Assembly: GCA_032718475.1 (NCBI GenBank)
Contig: JAUCBJ010000030.1
Span: forward strand, 1 to 64,000
Length of the DNA stretch: 64,000 nt
Reading direction: 5' to 3'
Origin: Nemertoderma westbladi
Taxonomy: Eukaryota > Xenacoelomorpha > Nemertodermatida > Nemertodermatidae
The notes under the pieces are model-generated. The model ran no database searches. It was not told where the DNA came from and worked only from the letters and a program-made list of their open reading frames with translations. The translations under genes and the position numbers were made by a program. Position 1 is the stretch's first letter. Every line of letters starts with the position of its first letter. Positions 29,685 to 42,326 of this stretch are shown here, in pieces.

Positions 29685-29975
29685 CCAAATACGGCAGTAT
29701 AACTGTGGGTTCAGTGGCAGGAGGTCCCAAATACGGCAGTATAACTCTGGGTTCAGTGGCAGGAGGTCCCAAATACAGCAGTATAACTCTGGGTTCAGTG
29801 GCAGGAGGTCCCAAATACGGCAGTATAACTCTGGGTTCAGAGAACCTGTACACATTGGCAGGTGGCCCCAAATACGGCAGTATAACTCTGGGTTCAGTGG
29901 CAGGAGGACCCAAATACGGCAGTATAACTCTGGGTTCATAGAACCTGAACACATTGACAGGAGGCCCCAAATACG
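29685..29975. repeat. 42-bp tandem repeat upstream of cyclin B3, about 6 copies
   Basis: The unit AATACGGCAGTATAACTCTG + GGTTCAGTGGCAGGAGGTCCCA is open as KYGSITLGSVAGGP in one frame. It lies 0.1-0.4 kb upstream of the cyclin B3 ATG, so it is in or near the promoter. Confidence 0.9.
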
Positions 29976-30268
29976 GCGGAAAAGCCAACCAACCACCAAG
30001 GTTAAGGCAGAATCACCAACCGATCGCCTCAATGGTTGGAAGGTCCACTTTGAAAAGCTCCCCAATATGAGTTTTTGAAGCTCATTTATCCCATCATAGT
30101 AGACAAGTACAGAACGACAAAAGTCCCACAAGAAATGAAAACGAATAAGTTGGTGCCAGTTCCCAAGAAGGGCAACCTAACACTCTATGGTTCTTTTCGG
30201 GGAATCTCATTGATCTCGATTGCTGCAAAGCTATACAATAGAATTATATTAAATCGCATCAGGGATCA
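29976..30268 (+). mobile_element. LINE family A fragment (EN-RT linker to RT start)
   Basis: It matches the segment after GRKSQPTTKVKAES of the 44.3-47.7 kb copy and supplies the RT-start part (KGNLTLYGSFRGISLISIA) that is deleted there. It is interrupted at 30269. Confidence 0.85.
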
Positions 30269-30604
30269 AGGGCGTACGCAGGAATTTTTCAAGGGGGTGG
30301 TAACATACAAAAAAATTTAACTAAAAATATTACCATATATTTCAGAAAAATGAACTCATATTATATTAATAATTATATAGGGCAAATAAGTATAACTAAG
30401 AAATATGGAAATTAAGAATATACGTATGCATATGTATAGGTTAAGTAAAAGCAAATAAACGTATAGAAAGAGGTATTAAAACGAAACTTCCAGGGCATCA
30501 TAACTCAAAAATACAAACCTGCGTTTGTTTAATAATTATAATAATATAATATTTTAATAATATTGGATAATATTAATTTCAGTGAAGATTGTTGAGTTCT
30601 CTAA
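30269..30604. mobile_element. Insertion within the LINE fragment, hAT-like terminus
   Basis: It starts near CAAGGGCGTACGCAGGAATT, resembling the CARRGGCGTA-type ends common in hAT-like MITEs. The LINE segment GATCTCGATTGCTGCAAAGC through CGCATCAGGGA is present on both sides (30217-30266 and 30611-30661), an unusually long flank duplication. Confidence 0.45.
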
Positions 30605-31170
30605 ACTGATCTCGATTGCTGCAAAGCTATACAATAGAATTATATTAAATCGCATCAGGGATCCCATTGAGAGACTGATCCGTGGAAATCAGAATGGGTT
30701 CCGTAAAGGTCGTGGGACCATGGAGCCCATTTTGGTAATTAGAAGGATAATTGAAGAGTTATCAAAAAAAGAAAGACAGGCATCTGGCTGTTATCTTTGT
30801 TGACTTCTTCAAGGCCTTTGATTCAGTCTCTCGCTCACGTATGTTCAGCATACTTTCATTATATGGGATTCCTGATGAAATTATTGCAGCAATCAGAACA
30901 TGATGGTTCGACGACATTTGTGTCTACTGTTGACGGTGACACAGAACCATTTGAAGTATTATGGGGCGTCCTCCAAGGAGACACACTTGCCCCATTCTTG
31001 TTCATAATTGTGGTTGACTATGTTCTACGTATGTCCTTAGATCATCATAATGAAAATGGGGTGATGGTAACTCCACCTCTCCAGAAGTCGAGGGAATCCT
31101 GCCAAGTACCTAACTGATCTAGACTTTACTGATGACTTAGGAGTACTCTCAGAATCACGAGAGAGAGAGC
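30605..31170 (+). pseudogene. LINE family A reverse transcriptase fragment
   Basis: Encodes NQNGFRKGRGTMEPILVIRR, then in shifted frames DFFKAFDSVSRS, EVLWGVLQGDTLAPFLFIIV and DLDFTDDLGVLSES. The RT catalytic FADD is altered to FTDD. At least one frameshift near 30770-30800 inactivates it. Confidence 0.85.
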
Positions 31171-31244
31171 CCAACGGCTCCATTGGACAGATCCAAGAAT
31201 AGGATTTCCTTATTTCTCACACGTGTTTGTTTGTACACGATATC

Positions 31245-31433
31245 GATGCAATCAAAATGAATCCCCATCCATGGACGCAAATCCGGTAATAACAGCTAAG
31301 ACATAAAACTGTAACCTGTTCTATACGGTATTAACTTTTAGTTTATTGTTTTGGTTAGAATAACGTGCCACTGTAACATAACCTATTGCTAAATGTTGGA
31401 ATTGGCATCAATCCCCCCCCCCCCCCCCCCGCC
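31245..31433. mobile_element. G-run MITE copy, inverted
   Basis: Reverse complement of the 27463-27690 type: shared GAACAGGTTACAGTTTTAT and CAATAAACTAA, ending in an 18-20 C run followed by GCCTAG. Confidence 0.6.
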
Positions 31434-31587
31434 TAGCAATCAAAACTGAATCTAATGGGGCTGATGCAACCTAGCTTGGGATGGGTGTTGTTCCTGGGAT
31501 ACATCATCCAACTCATAAGCATAACCTCCATGTATATAATATAGTACGCGTAATATAAACAAATAATTTCGGTACTGATTTGGGTGG

Positions 31588-32475
31588 TACCCATACACCC
31601 CCAACCAAATTTTATCTACTAGCTAGCTTTTGATAATTTCTTTTTTTGAAATGTACCAGAATATGTTCGCTATTAAATTTTGAAAAAATTAATTTCTAGA
31701 ACAACAATTTTTTATTCTAGAACATTTTTTTCAGACTAGAGCATGGTTTGTATTTAAAAAGCATGGGATGGAAAAAGCAAGGAAGTTAAATAATTTTTTT
31801 TAATATTTTGAAATTTTTTAATTAAATTATGATGAAAGCTAGTAATGTTAATGGTATATAGCTAATAAATATATAATAAAAGCAACGATAAAAGCAATAA
31901 AAAAAAGTGGTGAATATATTTTTTTAATTTTCAATTTTTATTTTTGCACTAGCTAATATAAAGTATTAGGTGGCACAAAATCAAAATTACTAGCTACACA
32001 ATCTTAGTGTCAGAAAGGTCAAATATAAATAAACCTCATGAAAAAGGGCATGAAAAAATTGGTCAAAAAGGAGGTAGGCCTACCAATACATAAAATTTGA
32101 GACACTCTGGATGAGACACACAGGATGCTTCTACTTTCTAGTACCCAGAACGGTTTCTACACAGAAAGTGGCACATAGTGCATACTGCATAGGACTAGCT
32201 AGTTTTTAATAAAGGATAATAATGTTTCCAGAGAATCTTTAAAATGCTAAATACTGTTGATATAACTAACTCATAAGATTTTAATACAAACCCTGTTTTT
32301 TTATTTTTCTAAAAAGATGTTCCAGAATGAAAGTATTTGCTCTCGAAAATTATTTTTTACAAACAAATACCGGTAGGCCTAGCTAACATGTTCTAGAACA
32401 TTTCAAAAAAAGAAATTATCAAACACATTAGTATAAAAAATTTAGTGGGGGGTGTACGGGTACGCATACTGAACA
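31588..32475. mobile_element. Inverted-repeat MITE, about 0.9 kb
   Basis: Left GTACCCATACACCCCC...TTTGATAATTTCTTTTTTTG is mirrored on the right (GTACCCGTACACCCCCC in reverse complement near 32446-32465). TIRs are about 90 bp. The AT-rich interior has no ORF. Confidence 0.65.
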
Positions 32476-32957
32476 AGTGGACATTTGGGTGGGAGTAAGG
32501 AACTCATTTCTTTAGCATTTGGAACTATAATTATTTATTACATTGGAAAAAAAGTAGAACTGATATGTCCGAGAGCCATACCGGTACCATAACTCCACCA
32601 GCTGTAATACTGTGCATTTTACTGTTTTAACTTGTAAATTTACTTATCTGCTTATCGCTGCTATGACTGTGATGTCTCCGGGCTCTGAGTAATATAATAA
32701 TGTATTTATTTATTTCATAATAGGCAATGTAGCCAATTAAGGCCACGATTGACATTTGACTGCACAGTTATTGACGAAAAACAGCACAGAGAATATCCAG
32801 TCCATATAAATGAAAACTGACAAATAACATTGCTATTATGGGCTATACTAAACTAAATACAGTAAATAACTACAGTATATTACTGCAGTGAAGGATAGTG
32901 CCCATCCTGCGAAAAGCAAAATATACAAAAAGTCCAATATTTAAAATTATTTGTCTA
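32476..32957. other. Spacer, no gene seen
   Basis: AT-rich. It probably includes the 3' UTR of the minus-strand LINE at 32958-34277. Confidence 0.4.
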
Positions 32958-34277
32958 CTACTTCCATAGGCCTATATATAAATACTCATATAATTGGTTC
33001 AATTTAAATATCAAGGGGTAATGCGAAAAATAGTTTCCTAGATACTTTATACAAAGGTCCTTAAAAGAAGCACAGCACAGCATAAAATGAAATTCATCTT
33101 CGATATCTATGCAGTATGAAATAGCCTTGCTAGCTTTATCAGCCAATTGGGACTGTGCTAAATTGAACTTTCCACTGCAGGAAAATATAATACCCAGGTA
33201 AGTATACTTACTGATTAACAACTTTAAAACTCTTATTCCCAAAGGACCAAACATAACTACTTGGTAGAGCACCACCTTTCCTAAATATCACATTATTTTA
33301 CTTCCATCTTCCAATAATTACAGTAAGAATAAAGGACATCGAGTGAATTCTGCCAACCGCTCACAGAATCCGCTATTAAAACTACATCATCAGCGTAAAG
33401 TAGCAAAAGCAATTTCATCATACCTACTGAAATTCCAGAATTGATACCAGAGGAACGCAGTTCTGTTTCTAGATCATTAATAAACAATGCAAACAAAATT
33501 TGTGAGAGTCATTCCCCCTGTCGGAACCCCGAGCAAGCATTCAAACTCCTGAGATAAGTTTGAATTGATGCAGACTTTTGATTTAATACCATTATAAATA
33601 CTTTTTATCAAGGAGAGTAGTCTACCTGAAAATCCCATGCTTATCAGCTTAGTCCACAACGCATCTCTATTCATGGAGTCAAATGCCTCCTTGACGTCTA
33701 TAAAGGCACAAAATAATTTATTAGGCCTACTTCATTTCATCAAAAAATGATCAATAATAGCTTTTAAAGTAAAAATATGATATACTGTGGAATATCCATG
33801 TTTAAAGGCTGCCTGTGATTTTGTGCAACATTGTACACAATATCGAAACCAGGGGGATGCCCAACACCCGTATCTTCAAAAGCACTAGAACCACTAGATA
33901 AATCACGAAAATACGTTTCGAATTCAGCAAGAAATGGCTGATTTTTACGATAAATTTGTGAGCAAGACCGTTTCAGTTTCTTCCAAAAATCTCTACTATT
34001 ATTGCTACTAAGAAAATGCAACTTTTCGGACTCACATGTAGCAAATTCAACTCTGAAGAAATCTTTTGTAAGATATACGAATATTTTGTAGGTCAGAAAA
34101 TTCTAAATTACTTTTACTCTTTCGCCAAGCATTCAAACAGGCGATAAATTTTGTTCTAGCAACAGCACATTCGTCATTAAACCAGCGTGCTCGATGCTGG
34201 CATGTCAGCTTGTTTAAACCATGAGATTGAGTGTCCGGTGTTGCTTTATATGCTATGCAGAGAATTATAAACTGCAT
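32958..34277 (-). pseudogene. LINE family B reverse transcriptase (CR1/L2-like), degraded
   Basis: Read on the minus strand from 34277 to 32958. An EN-RT linker (RARWFNDECAVARTKF) is followed by decayed RT start, then MNRDALWTKLISMGFSGRL and SIYNGIKSKVCINSNLSQEF, then the catalytic LLLLYADDVVLIADS (near 33400), then YLGIIFSCSGKFN. The terminal EDEFHFMLCC...FKDLCIKYL resembles the C-terminal Cys/His region of CR1/L2-type LINEs. Several frameshifts and stops separate these parts. The C3 motif has lost part of its usual GVRQGD core (GVPTGGMTLTN). It is unrelated in sequence to family A. Confidence 0.82.
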
Positions 34278-35125
34278 CTTTGAATTTTTCTACCGCGGTA
34301 TCAATATTTTTCTGACCCAAATTTTAACAAGATATCATAAATTTGATCGAATTCTCGTACACACTCAACAGATTGTATATTCGCTTTAAAGCTATTTACC
34401 TGCAATAAATTATTTTGTTTTAATATTTTAGTATTAATTATAATATATGCCCTGCCCTAGCTCACTCACCTCACAACTTCGTAATATCAGAATATGTCAT
34501 ACACAAATGGCGAACCCGTCAGCCCGTGCAGATGTTAAGAGATGAAAAAAAGAATCCCATACAGCGGCACTAGGCAAACTTGGTTATCAGGTTACAGGGT
34601 TAGTAAATTAATAGGCTTTGGTTCCCTGGCAGACTCAGAGTCTTGTTTAAGATATTTCTGGTTTGCGTATGGTAGTCTGGTTCTGGTAGTTGTTGCGTTG
34701 GATTTATTTATTGCAGTATTGAGGTAGACAAGCAATTATATCAATTATTAAGAATTACAAAGCAAACTGAATTAAATAAAAGGTGAAGCTTGGAACAGTG
34801 GAAGACCTAAATCAGTAAATTACTGGTCAACCTATAGGCCTACTGCAGTACTGCAGAACCGGGTACTGCTTGCTATATCTGTATATAGCAGTATACACTA
34901 TACATACAGGTATAGCTGTATAGGCCAAGGCGTACCAGGGCTGCAGGGCGTACTACAGTACTAGGTATAGAAAATTCTGTAATTTTACACTGGCAGACTG
35001 GTTGGAGATTTTCTAGCAGTTTCTATTATAGACTCAGACAGTCTGAGAGAAGTTAAAATTTCAACTGAGTTGAAATTCAAAACTTTTTTTTAATTCAACT
35101 TTTAAGTCTAAAGTCTAAAATGGCA
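34278..35125. other. Spacer, no gene seen
   Basis: Contains decayed LINE-like sequence at the left and clusters of TATAGCAGTATAC-type palindromes near 34870-34930. A 61-codon frame at 34542-34727 is not recognisable. Confidence 0.4.
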
Positions 35126-35885
35126 GGAGGCGCGGCCCCTTTACTGCTTTATGGAATCCATCAAAAAAGTGCGCCGGATAGAGCGCAGACCAATTTTTTA
35201 GCGCCGATGCAATTTCGAAGCAAACCCCACGCCAACGAAATTTTTAAGTGCGGCGCCAAACCTAACTTATTCAGTTTATAGTCAGATAGTGTCTGGCTGT
35301 CTCTCATATCATGTGATGCTTCATGTACCTTTAAGTTTGATTCTCAATGTCACGTCCAAAATTGGACTTAAAGTCCAATATTGGACTCTTGTAAAAATTC
35401 AAAGCCTTATAAAAAAAGTTCCCCCTGGTGAATTTCAGGTCCCCCTGTTCAAAACTCTTATTTTTTGATATATTTTCGATTAAAAAAAAAAATCTCACCC
35501 GATCCAATTACCCAAGGCCCTGGAACAATTGGCTGATTTGAAGTCCAACTGGAGTCGAAGTCCAATTTTGGACTCAAGTCCAATTGTCGACTTCTCACCG
35601 ACTGACTGTACCGGTACCGTTATCTTCTGATCTGACCTATCATACAGTATGTGGCATGTTAAGTGAGCTCAAAACAAAATTATTTCCTGGCGTGCATATA
35701 TTCTTAACTGGCGCCGAATGTATTTTAATTTGTATGCTACATTTTTTCTTGCGCACATCAATTTATAGAGTTCAGAGTGTTGGCGCGGCGCGATTTCCAA
35801 TATTACTAGACGCGGCGCGATTTTCATAATATCTGGCGCGTTATCCGGCGCGCTTTTTGTAAGGATTCCACTAGGGGTATGGCTT
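35126..35885. mobile_element. GC-rich inverted-repeat element
   Basis: The left segment with GGAATCCATCAAAAAAGTGC and GCCGGATAGAGCGC (35150-35187) is mirrored on the right by GCGCGTTATCCGGCGCGC and AAGGATTCCACTAG (35837-35872). Short GCGC-rich words (GGCGCGGCGCGATT) are repeated inside. It is strongly GC-rich within AT-rich DNA. No ORF. Confidence 0.55.
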
Positions 35886-37919
35886 TTTTCTCGAAAAGTC
35901 AATTTTTGCCTGTTTTCCAATGTGCACCATTTCCTCAATTTTACTCCAATTTGCAGTAAAATCTACAGACTGACAGACGGACAGACCCAGGTCGTGTAGG
36001 CCTAGGCTATTTCTGTATTTCATTCATTCATTTATTCAACAATTCAACCATTCAGCCATTAATTAATGTAACCCACAGACCCACAACCGTTCTGCAACTG
36101 CCGGTACCGGTACAGTAGGAATTGTTTTGTTTTATTGCATCAAAAGGCCTACAGCAGTCGGCATATCTCCTGATTCCTGATAGTACCGGTACTGGACTGG
36201 CAGTACTGCGTGGCCTGATACTGTGATAAGCTAGCGTGGATTGACTTGACAGCAGGACAGAAATCCAGTACAGCAGTAGGCCTAACGGAAATCATAACTA
36301 CCAGACTACAGGTCTAGCAGAATACTGCAATAGGCCTACCCTACAGCAATATAAACAATCATGCAGTCATGACAATGTCAGAATGTGGTAAAATGAGACA
36401 GCTGGAACAAAGTACCCAACAGCTGATTGTGTTTAAAATTTGGCGGGTTATAATATTAGGAATCACAGGACTCCATCTAGAGTCATAATAGAGCAATTAA
36501 CAATACGATACTGCTCTCAGCCAAGTAGTGTTCAGGTCCCTAGTCCCTGCTAACGAAAATAATGGTTTGGAAAATTAACTCCAAATCAACAACAAACTCC
36601 AAAAAGAAACAAGTTCACAATATTTACCGGTTTGATAGCCTCTCTAAATATAATTATAAATTTGAATTAAAAATATTAATAATAAATTAGTCTAGGTAAA
36701 TCATTGTCGGTGCAACTTTTCAGCGTTAAGCCCAAGGAGTGTATTTATCTTAAATCGGCATGCTGCAAAGAATACTTATCCACAGAGGCGTAGCGAGATT
36801 CATTCCCGTCTGGCCAAAGGAATGAAGTACCCCCCCCCCCCCCCCCTCCCTTCCTCCAATAATTTTAACTTTTAGTTTTACAGTTTTTTTTCTATTATAC
36901 ACCAGTCTGATGGAGTGCAATTAAAATTTCTTGCATGGTAATTGGATGGCGAGCGTTAAAGCGAGCACAGAAAATTATTAATTTCCAATCAATTATAATT
37001 TTTACGAGAAAATTCGCATCTTCATTGTCCTTTAGTTGGTTTCCTAGAGTAAGTAGGCCTATACAGAACGCATGAATTCCCATATAAGATAAACTGGTTT
37101 TACTGCTTCTTTAAGTAACAAGTAAACGAATCCTATGATTTCGATGACAAAAAATTTAAGAATAACTGCAGTTTGACAATATCGTGCTCATCAATCACAG
37201 AATTACGACACTCTCTACAATATTTTTCCATGTCTAGCGCGGATGATAGCCAGTAGAGCCTTACCGTTATACAATAGTAACCGTAATTTACTGAAACATT
37301 AACGTACCGGTACAGTAACAACGTATCAAAATTTCTTAGGCCTACATAATGTTGAAATCGGCTCCATTCAGCGTTGAAAGCCCTCGTAAATCCTTAATCC
37401 ACCATTTATTGGCTTTCTCGGTTCCTTACACGGCGCACTTACCTACAACCTATTGGCTACAATTAATTGTGACATTGCATGCAATTCCAAATATTTATTT
37501 TTAATGATTATTTTTAGTTGATGGTGTATGAAATTAACCCTAGACTTGTTGCAATCTGCTATCGTACGTGCAGTAGATCCATTTGCACATTTCGTACTTA
37601 TCCGATTATTTTTTAGAGGACCCCCAGGGAGATGAGGCTATGCCTCATGGGGCTATCCTACGAGACATATTTGCCGTATTTTACCATAACATAACTACAA
37701 CTACAGTATTTTATTTATAGTATCAAGGGTATTTATATTCAAAATGCCGAAAATCTAGAACATAAACAAACACCCCCTTTAATACTATTTTATATTTTGG
37801 TGATATTGTAATACAATGGAGATCAAATTAACTAAATAAATGAATACGAGTCCATGTTCTCTATAACGAATACAAGTAAATGTTTTCTGATACATAACGT
37901 CTAAAACTGTTGCGGGTCC
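35886..37919. other. Spacer with one transposon end and a C run
   Basis: CAGAGGCGTAGCGAGATTCA at 36784 is the typical look of a hAT-like terminus, followed by a C run at about 36830-36846. A minus-strand frame at 36895-37083 and one at 37133-37321 are open but unrecognised. No gene is supported. Confidence 0.4.
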
Positions 37920-38060
<141 letters not shown>

Positions 38061-38204
38061 AAAATATCGTAGAGTCCTTCAAGAGTCCTTCGTAGTATCA
38101 ATATATTTTAAGCTATATTTACCGTTATAACCCATTTGATTGTTGTATTACAGTATTAATATTATGATCTCAATAAATCAATATCAAATATCAACATATA
38201 CAGT

Positions 38205-38440
38205 AGGGTTTACTGGATACGTCCCAAGAACGTCATGGGCTGTCCACCATGCTTATTCACGCCATGAGGGCGCCAAAGCACAAGAGTAAGGCTCTGGCTG
38301 GTCCTCACGGAGAATGCATTGTGCTGCAAAGCGGAGGCGGTTCCGTTCAAGTGTCAAACTTGGGGAGACTAATGGAACACCTCCGATGTTGTATAGAGTC
38401 TGATTGGAGATCACAGTGTGGCTGCACCAACTTTTAGTCG
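38205..38440 (-). mobile_element. LINE family A 3'-end fragment
   Basis: On the minus strand it encodes ISNQTLYNIGGVPLVSPSLT and RNRLRF, collinear with 47400-47570 in the longer copy. Confidence 0.85.
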
Positions 38441-39772
38441 AAGAAAAATTCCCGGACAAACGGATTGCATTTTTTGATAGAGTTCAACACGCTGATTCCC
38501 AAAAATGATAATTTCCAAATCTTGTGACGGTGACTTTTTGAGATATTTGATTAAATAGTATTAAATAATTTTGTAATACTATTTAATATAATGACAAATA
38601 TTTAAATTCAATGCCCACTCTAATAAATTTTTATTGTATTTTGTAGAATTGGTGTGGTGGAAACAAAATATACTTAATATATAAATATATATCGATGGCT
38701 TTTGAAAATATTAATATATAAGTAATAATTATTACTATTTAAGATAAAATTTTCGTGAAATGTTACCATTGTTTCAATAATTCAATTATAGTTATAAACA
38801 TTAAGGATTATATAATTACTGAAAAATGACCAAAAAAAGTCTATAAAATTTTATTTTGCGGATCATATGTTTATTCATGGAAATTCTGCGTAAATTTGCA
38901 TAACACAAGCCAAACAAAAGGAACAGTAGGGAAAAGTAAGTAGCAAATTGGTAATGTTCCAGAATAATTTAATTAATTTCACAATAAGCTGTTATTCAAT
39001 GAGAAATTAGTAATATTTACACTGGCGTGTTATACATTAATTGCGATATCTCGGAAACTAGAAATCGCATCAAATTTTTAAATATATCAAAAATTTGACG
39101 ATATATTAAGGTAACCGTTGTAAAAAATTTATACATTTCCACTGCAAGGAAATTTCATAATTTCCATTAATGTTAGTGAAGATTTTTACATAATTAAATT
39201 GTGATTGCTCTATTGATTTTAGGTGTAATTTATTTATTTGTTTTAGTTTAGAAACCACAATAGTTTATCATATAACAAATAAATTTTTTGGGGATAAGGG
39301 TTTTTGAGGTCGATAAATCCGATGGGCGATGTTACATCCACCCGTTTAGTAGATAAGTTGTGTAAATAAGGTCCTTATATTGTACCAGGAAAATTGGTAT
39401 TAAAAATGGTTAAATTATTAGACCAATTTGCGTTGCTCTGGAAACTAAATTGGTAACTACATATATAGAAGTTCATACTTCAGTCAATCGATAGTCATTA
39501 GAGTAAAGTTTGTCTGTACCAAATTTGGAGAAAATCCCACCATAGACCCCTTGTTGCTATGTAAAATCCATGTTGCTAAGGAAAGAAACAGCAAATTGAA
39601 AGTCATCCGCATAATATATTTTTATACTAATATAAATAAATACTAAGAATATTACTAATAATTAATATTACTTTATATTTAGTATATTAGTAGTTTTATA
39701 CTAAATTATTTAATTAATTGTTATGTCATTTTGTTTTTTGGGGATGTTTGATATCCTATATTTATCTTGCAG
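38441..39772. other. AT-rich spacer, no gene seen
   Basis: Low-complexity AT-rich sequence. Possible intron or intergenic DNA upstream of the exon candidate at 39773. Confidence 0.4.
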
Positions 39773-39968
39773 ATTTCTCACGAATTCTCCTTGCTAACTA
39801 AACGGGAAACAAGAATGGTCGAATTTAACCACATGGTTACCCCGAAATCGAGAAGAAGTAATGAGAAGGCTATATTGATGTGGGTTGAATACCCTCAACA
39901 GTCAACTTACTCAAGTCTTGGTTGGGGTGTCGGAGTTTTTCGATTCGACAGTTATATCTTACTGTCAG
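39773..39968 (+). CDS. Candidate internal exon of an unidentified gene
   Basis: 196 nt bounded by a good acceptor (TTATCTTGCAG) and a consensus donor (CAG|GTAAGT). It is open in the phase that starts at 39773, giving 65 residues plus one base: ISHEFSLLTKRETRMVEFNH, then MVTPKSRRSNEKAILMWVEY, then PQQSTYSSLGWGVGVFRFDS. Composition and codon use look coding and the peptide looks like part of a folded domain, but I do not recognise the family. No partner exon was found within several kb. It could be one exon of a gene with long introns extending past both retroelement regions, or an orphan exon. Confidence 0.5.
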
Positions 39969-41218
39969 GTAAGTTCAGTTGGTTTAACCCTGAAAAATTA
40001 GCTTAACCCTAAATGTTGACATCCGCCGAAATTCCACCTAATTCAAAAAACCCAAAAAATCCCTTGAAACTCAAAAATATAGAGATGATACTCATACATA
40101 CTTTATGCTATGGAATTTTCAAACAACGTCTTAAAAATAATGACAAAAGTAGAGTTCAAAAGTTGTGCTATATATCGCAGTATGCACGATATTCTACATC
40201 TAAATATCAACATCTATTTTCGAATGAGAATGAGACTACTAGGCCAACACCATCTGGCATGGATTTGGTGGTATGATTTACATCTACTGTGTAGGCCTAT
40301 TTATTATCCAGTTTTAAATTTTTATATTATTTAAATTTGTATATTTATTATCATACAGTATATAGGTCTACAGTATTTACACATATATATATTTTGGAGC
40401 ACTATTTCACAAAATCACAAAAACAGTTAACTATAGAGATAGATCCTGTGATAATAGTAGGCCTACACAATAATATAAACAAAGTATGCCCTACAATATA
40501 AGCATTTTTAATATGAAAATAAATTCATAAATATATGTATGCCGCGCACTTGCATCGGTACCATTATTTGATATCCGGACAATATTCCCTAATATTAAAT
40601 GCTTACATTTGTTTTATTAATAGGCGCAGGTCAGTGGTACACAAGAGGGCCAAGACCTATCCGAACTTGACACGATGGTGTAAATGATCGCCTTCACCTT
40701 TGCTAAAAACCAGCACTTGTCTTTCCTTATTACTTATTTTATTGCGGCCTCAAATTATGTTACTGCTGTAGAGCACAATCGTTATACTATACCTGTACAG
40801 TACGTGTCGATCCCTTTCCCTCTAGCGGAATAATCGGATCGAAACGTAAAGGTTCTCAAATGCTTCCCTTGGCATTCTGCCCAATAGCTGCTCGATTCAC
40901 CTAAGGTGGATCGAAACGTTACACCAATCAGGAAGCAGTATGCAGGGGTGTTTAAAGCCCCTGCACGCATCATTTCTTCACTTCTTAGTCAAAATTCTAG
41001 CTTCTTGTGCAAACTCCTGCTACTAAATTTAGGATAAGTTTCGGTATTTATTTTGTGATTTTGTTATAATCTTTTCTTTAGTTATTGGTTAATAAGAAGT
41101 CAATTTATATTTCTCCCGAATTTCCCTTAACGTTTTATATCTACAATCAGTCAACTTTCTGGGTGCTGTCTCTGTGTTGCGACACCCTACGGCGATGGGC
41201 TCCTTCTATTCAACTTTC
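39969..41218. other. Spacer, no gene seen
   Basis: AT-rich to 40.6 kb. 40750-40980 contains an imperfect inverted pair: CGGATCGAAACGTAAAGG and GGTGGATCGAAACGTTACAC share a core with opposed contexts, possibly LTR remains of the following BEL/Pao copy. Not resolved. Confidence 0.35.
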
Positions 41219-42326
41219 ATTCAGTCCTTTCAAACGAAAATGTATCAAATCAAAGTTCCACGACCAGTTCATCGCGCTCATCGACTTCGATAAGTCTACT
41301 GTTTCACCTGCCGTCAAGTTCGTCCATCTAAAGAACTGCCTCCGGGGTCCCGCTCTTGCCGCCGTGCAGGGCATCAAGTGTGGTGGCGGAGCCTATGCCG
41401 CAGCCACTCATGAACTGATTTCGCGGTTTGGGCAACCGAACGTTCTGATCGCACTCAACAGCCAGCGGATTGTGAACGCCCAAGCAGTCGCGACCGACAA
41501 CCCGGACCAGTTACGAACTTTAGTGGACACCTTCTCTTCCTCCGTTCGGGAGTTAGAGTATCTCTTCGAAGAAGTAGAGAAAACTGGACTCAATGGGGAC
41601 CGAGCCGCGTGCGCCTTCTCCTCGAAGCTAGCTGGGCTCCTCCTGGCTCCACAGCTGCTCTCAAAGCTGCCCAAGTCGATCGTCCTGAGGTGCAACCGTA
41701 GGAACACCGAGCCTACAGGATGTCACAACCTGGAAGCGCTACTAGATTTCCTAAAGACCGAACTGGAGGGCCTGGAATCGTATCGACAGTCAGGTGAACC
41801 ACCCAGATGCGCCAACCACCCATTTACGAACCCCAAACCAGCTGCACACAACCCTTCGGTTACCTTCTCTTCCAAAACACTGCGCCCCCCTAGGATTAAG
41901 GACACTCCCCCCGGAGATCGACTTGCGGCCGTTCACTCACAAAACTCTGCACTAACTGCCTGGCGTCGGGCCACTACGTTTCCGACTGCCCCCAACCGCC
42001 TAACTGCAGGAGTTGCTCTCAGAAGCATCATGGATTCCTTCACCACGAGCTTACTTCGCCCACCCCCCCCCCCCCCCCCTGGGGGATTCTCTAAAGTCGG
42101 CCCGTTTGCCCCATCGGGTGGATGCCGAACAGCCCACTCTGCATCATCACATCCTCCCATGGATCCCTCGGTGCCCGAATTCCGACCCCCTCCGGTGAAG
42201 ACTACCATGGCTTGCCGACGAATGGAAACCGCCCACCTGCAGACTGCCATGGTGACCGTGAGCGACTTCCGCCGAACTACTACTAGGAGGATCAGACTCC
42301 TCCTTGACACTCCTTGTTGTATATAA
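41085..42326 (+). pseudogene. BEL/Pao copy 2: gag-like (DUF1759) part
   Basis: Encodes FHDQFIALIDFDKSTVSPAV and VKFVHLKNCLRGPALAAVQG, the DUF1759 core of BEL/Pao gag, followed by a Pro-rich tail. The zinc-knuckle region around 41930-42060 is frame-disrupted, and a C run (42062-42080) lies inside. The GC content is well above the surroundings. It is unrelated at DNA level to the 7.7-16.3 kb element. Confidence 0.85.

Noticed and set aside
36895-37321. Two minus-strand frames of about 62 codons
   Set aside because: No recognisable motif, splice context or homology; length is within chance for this composition.
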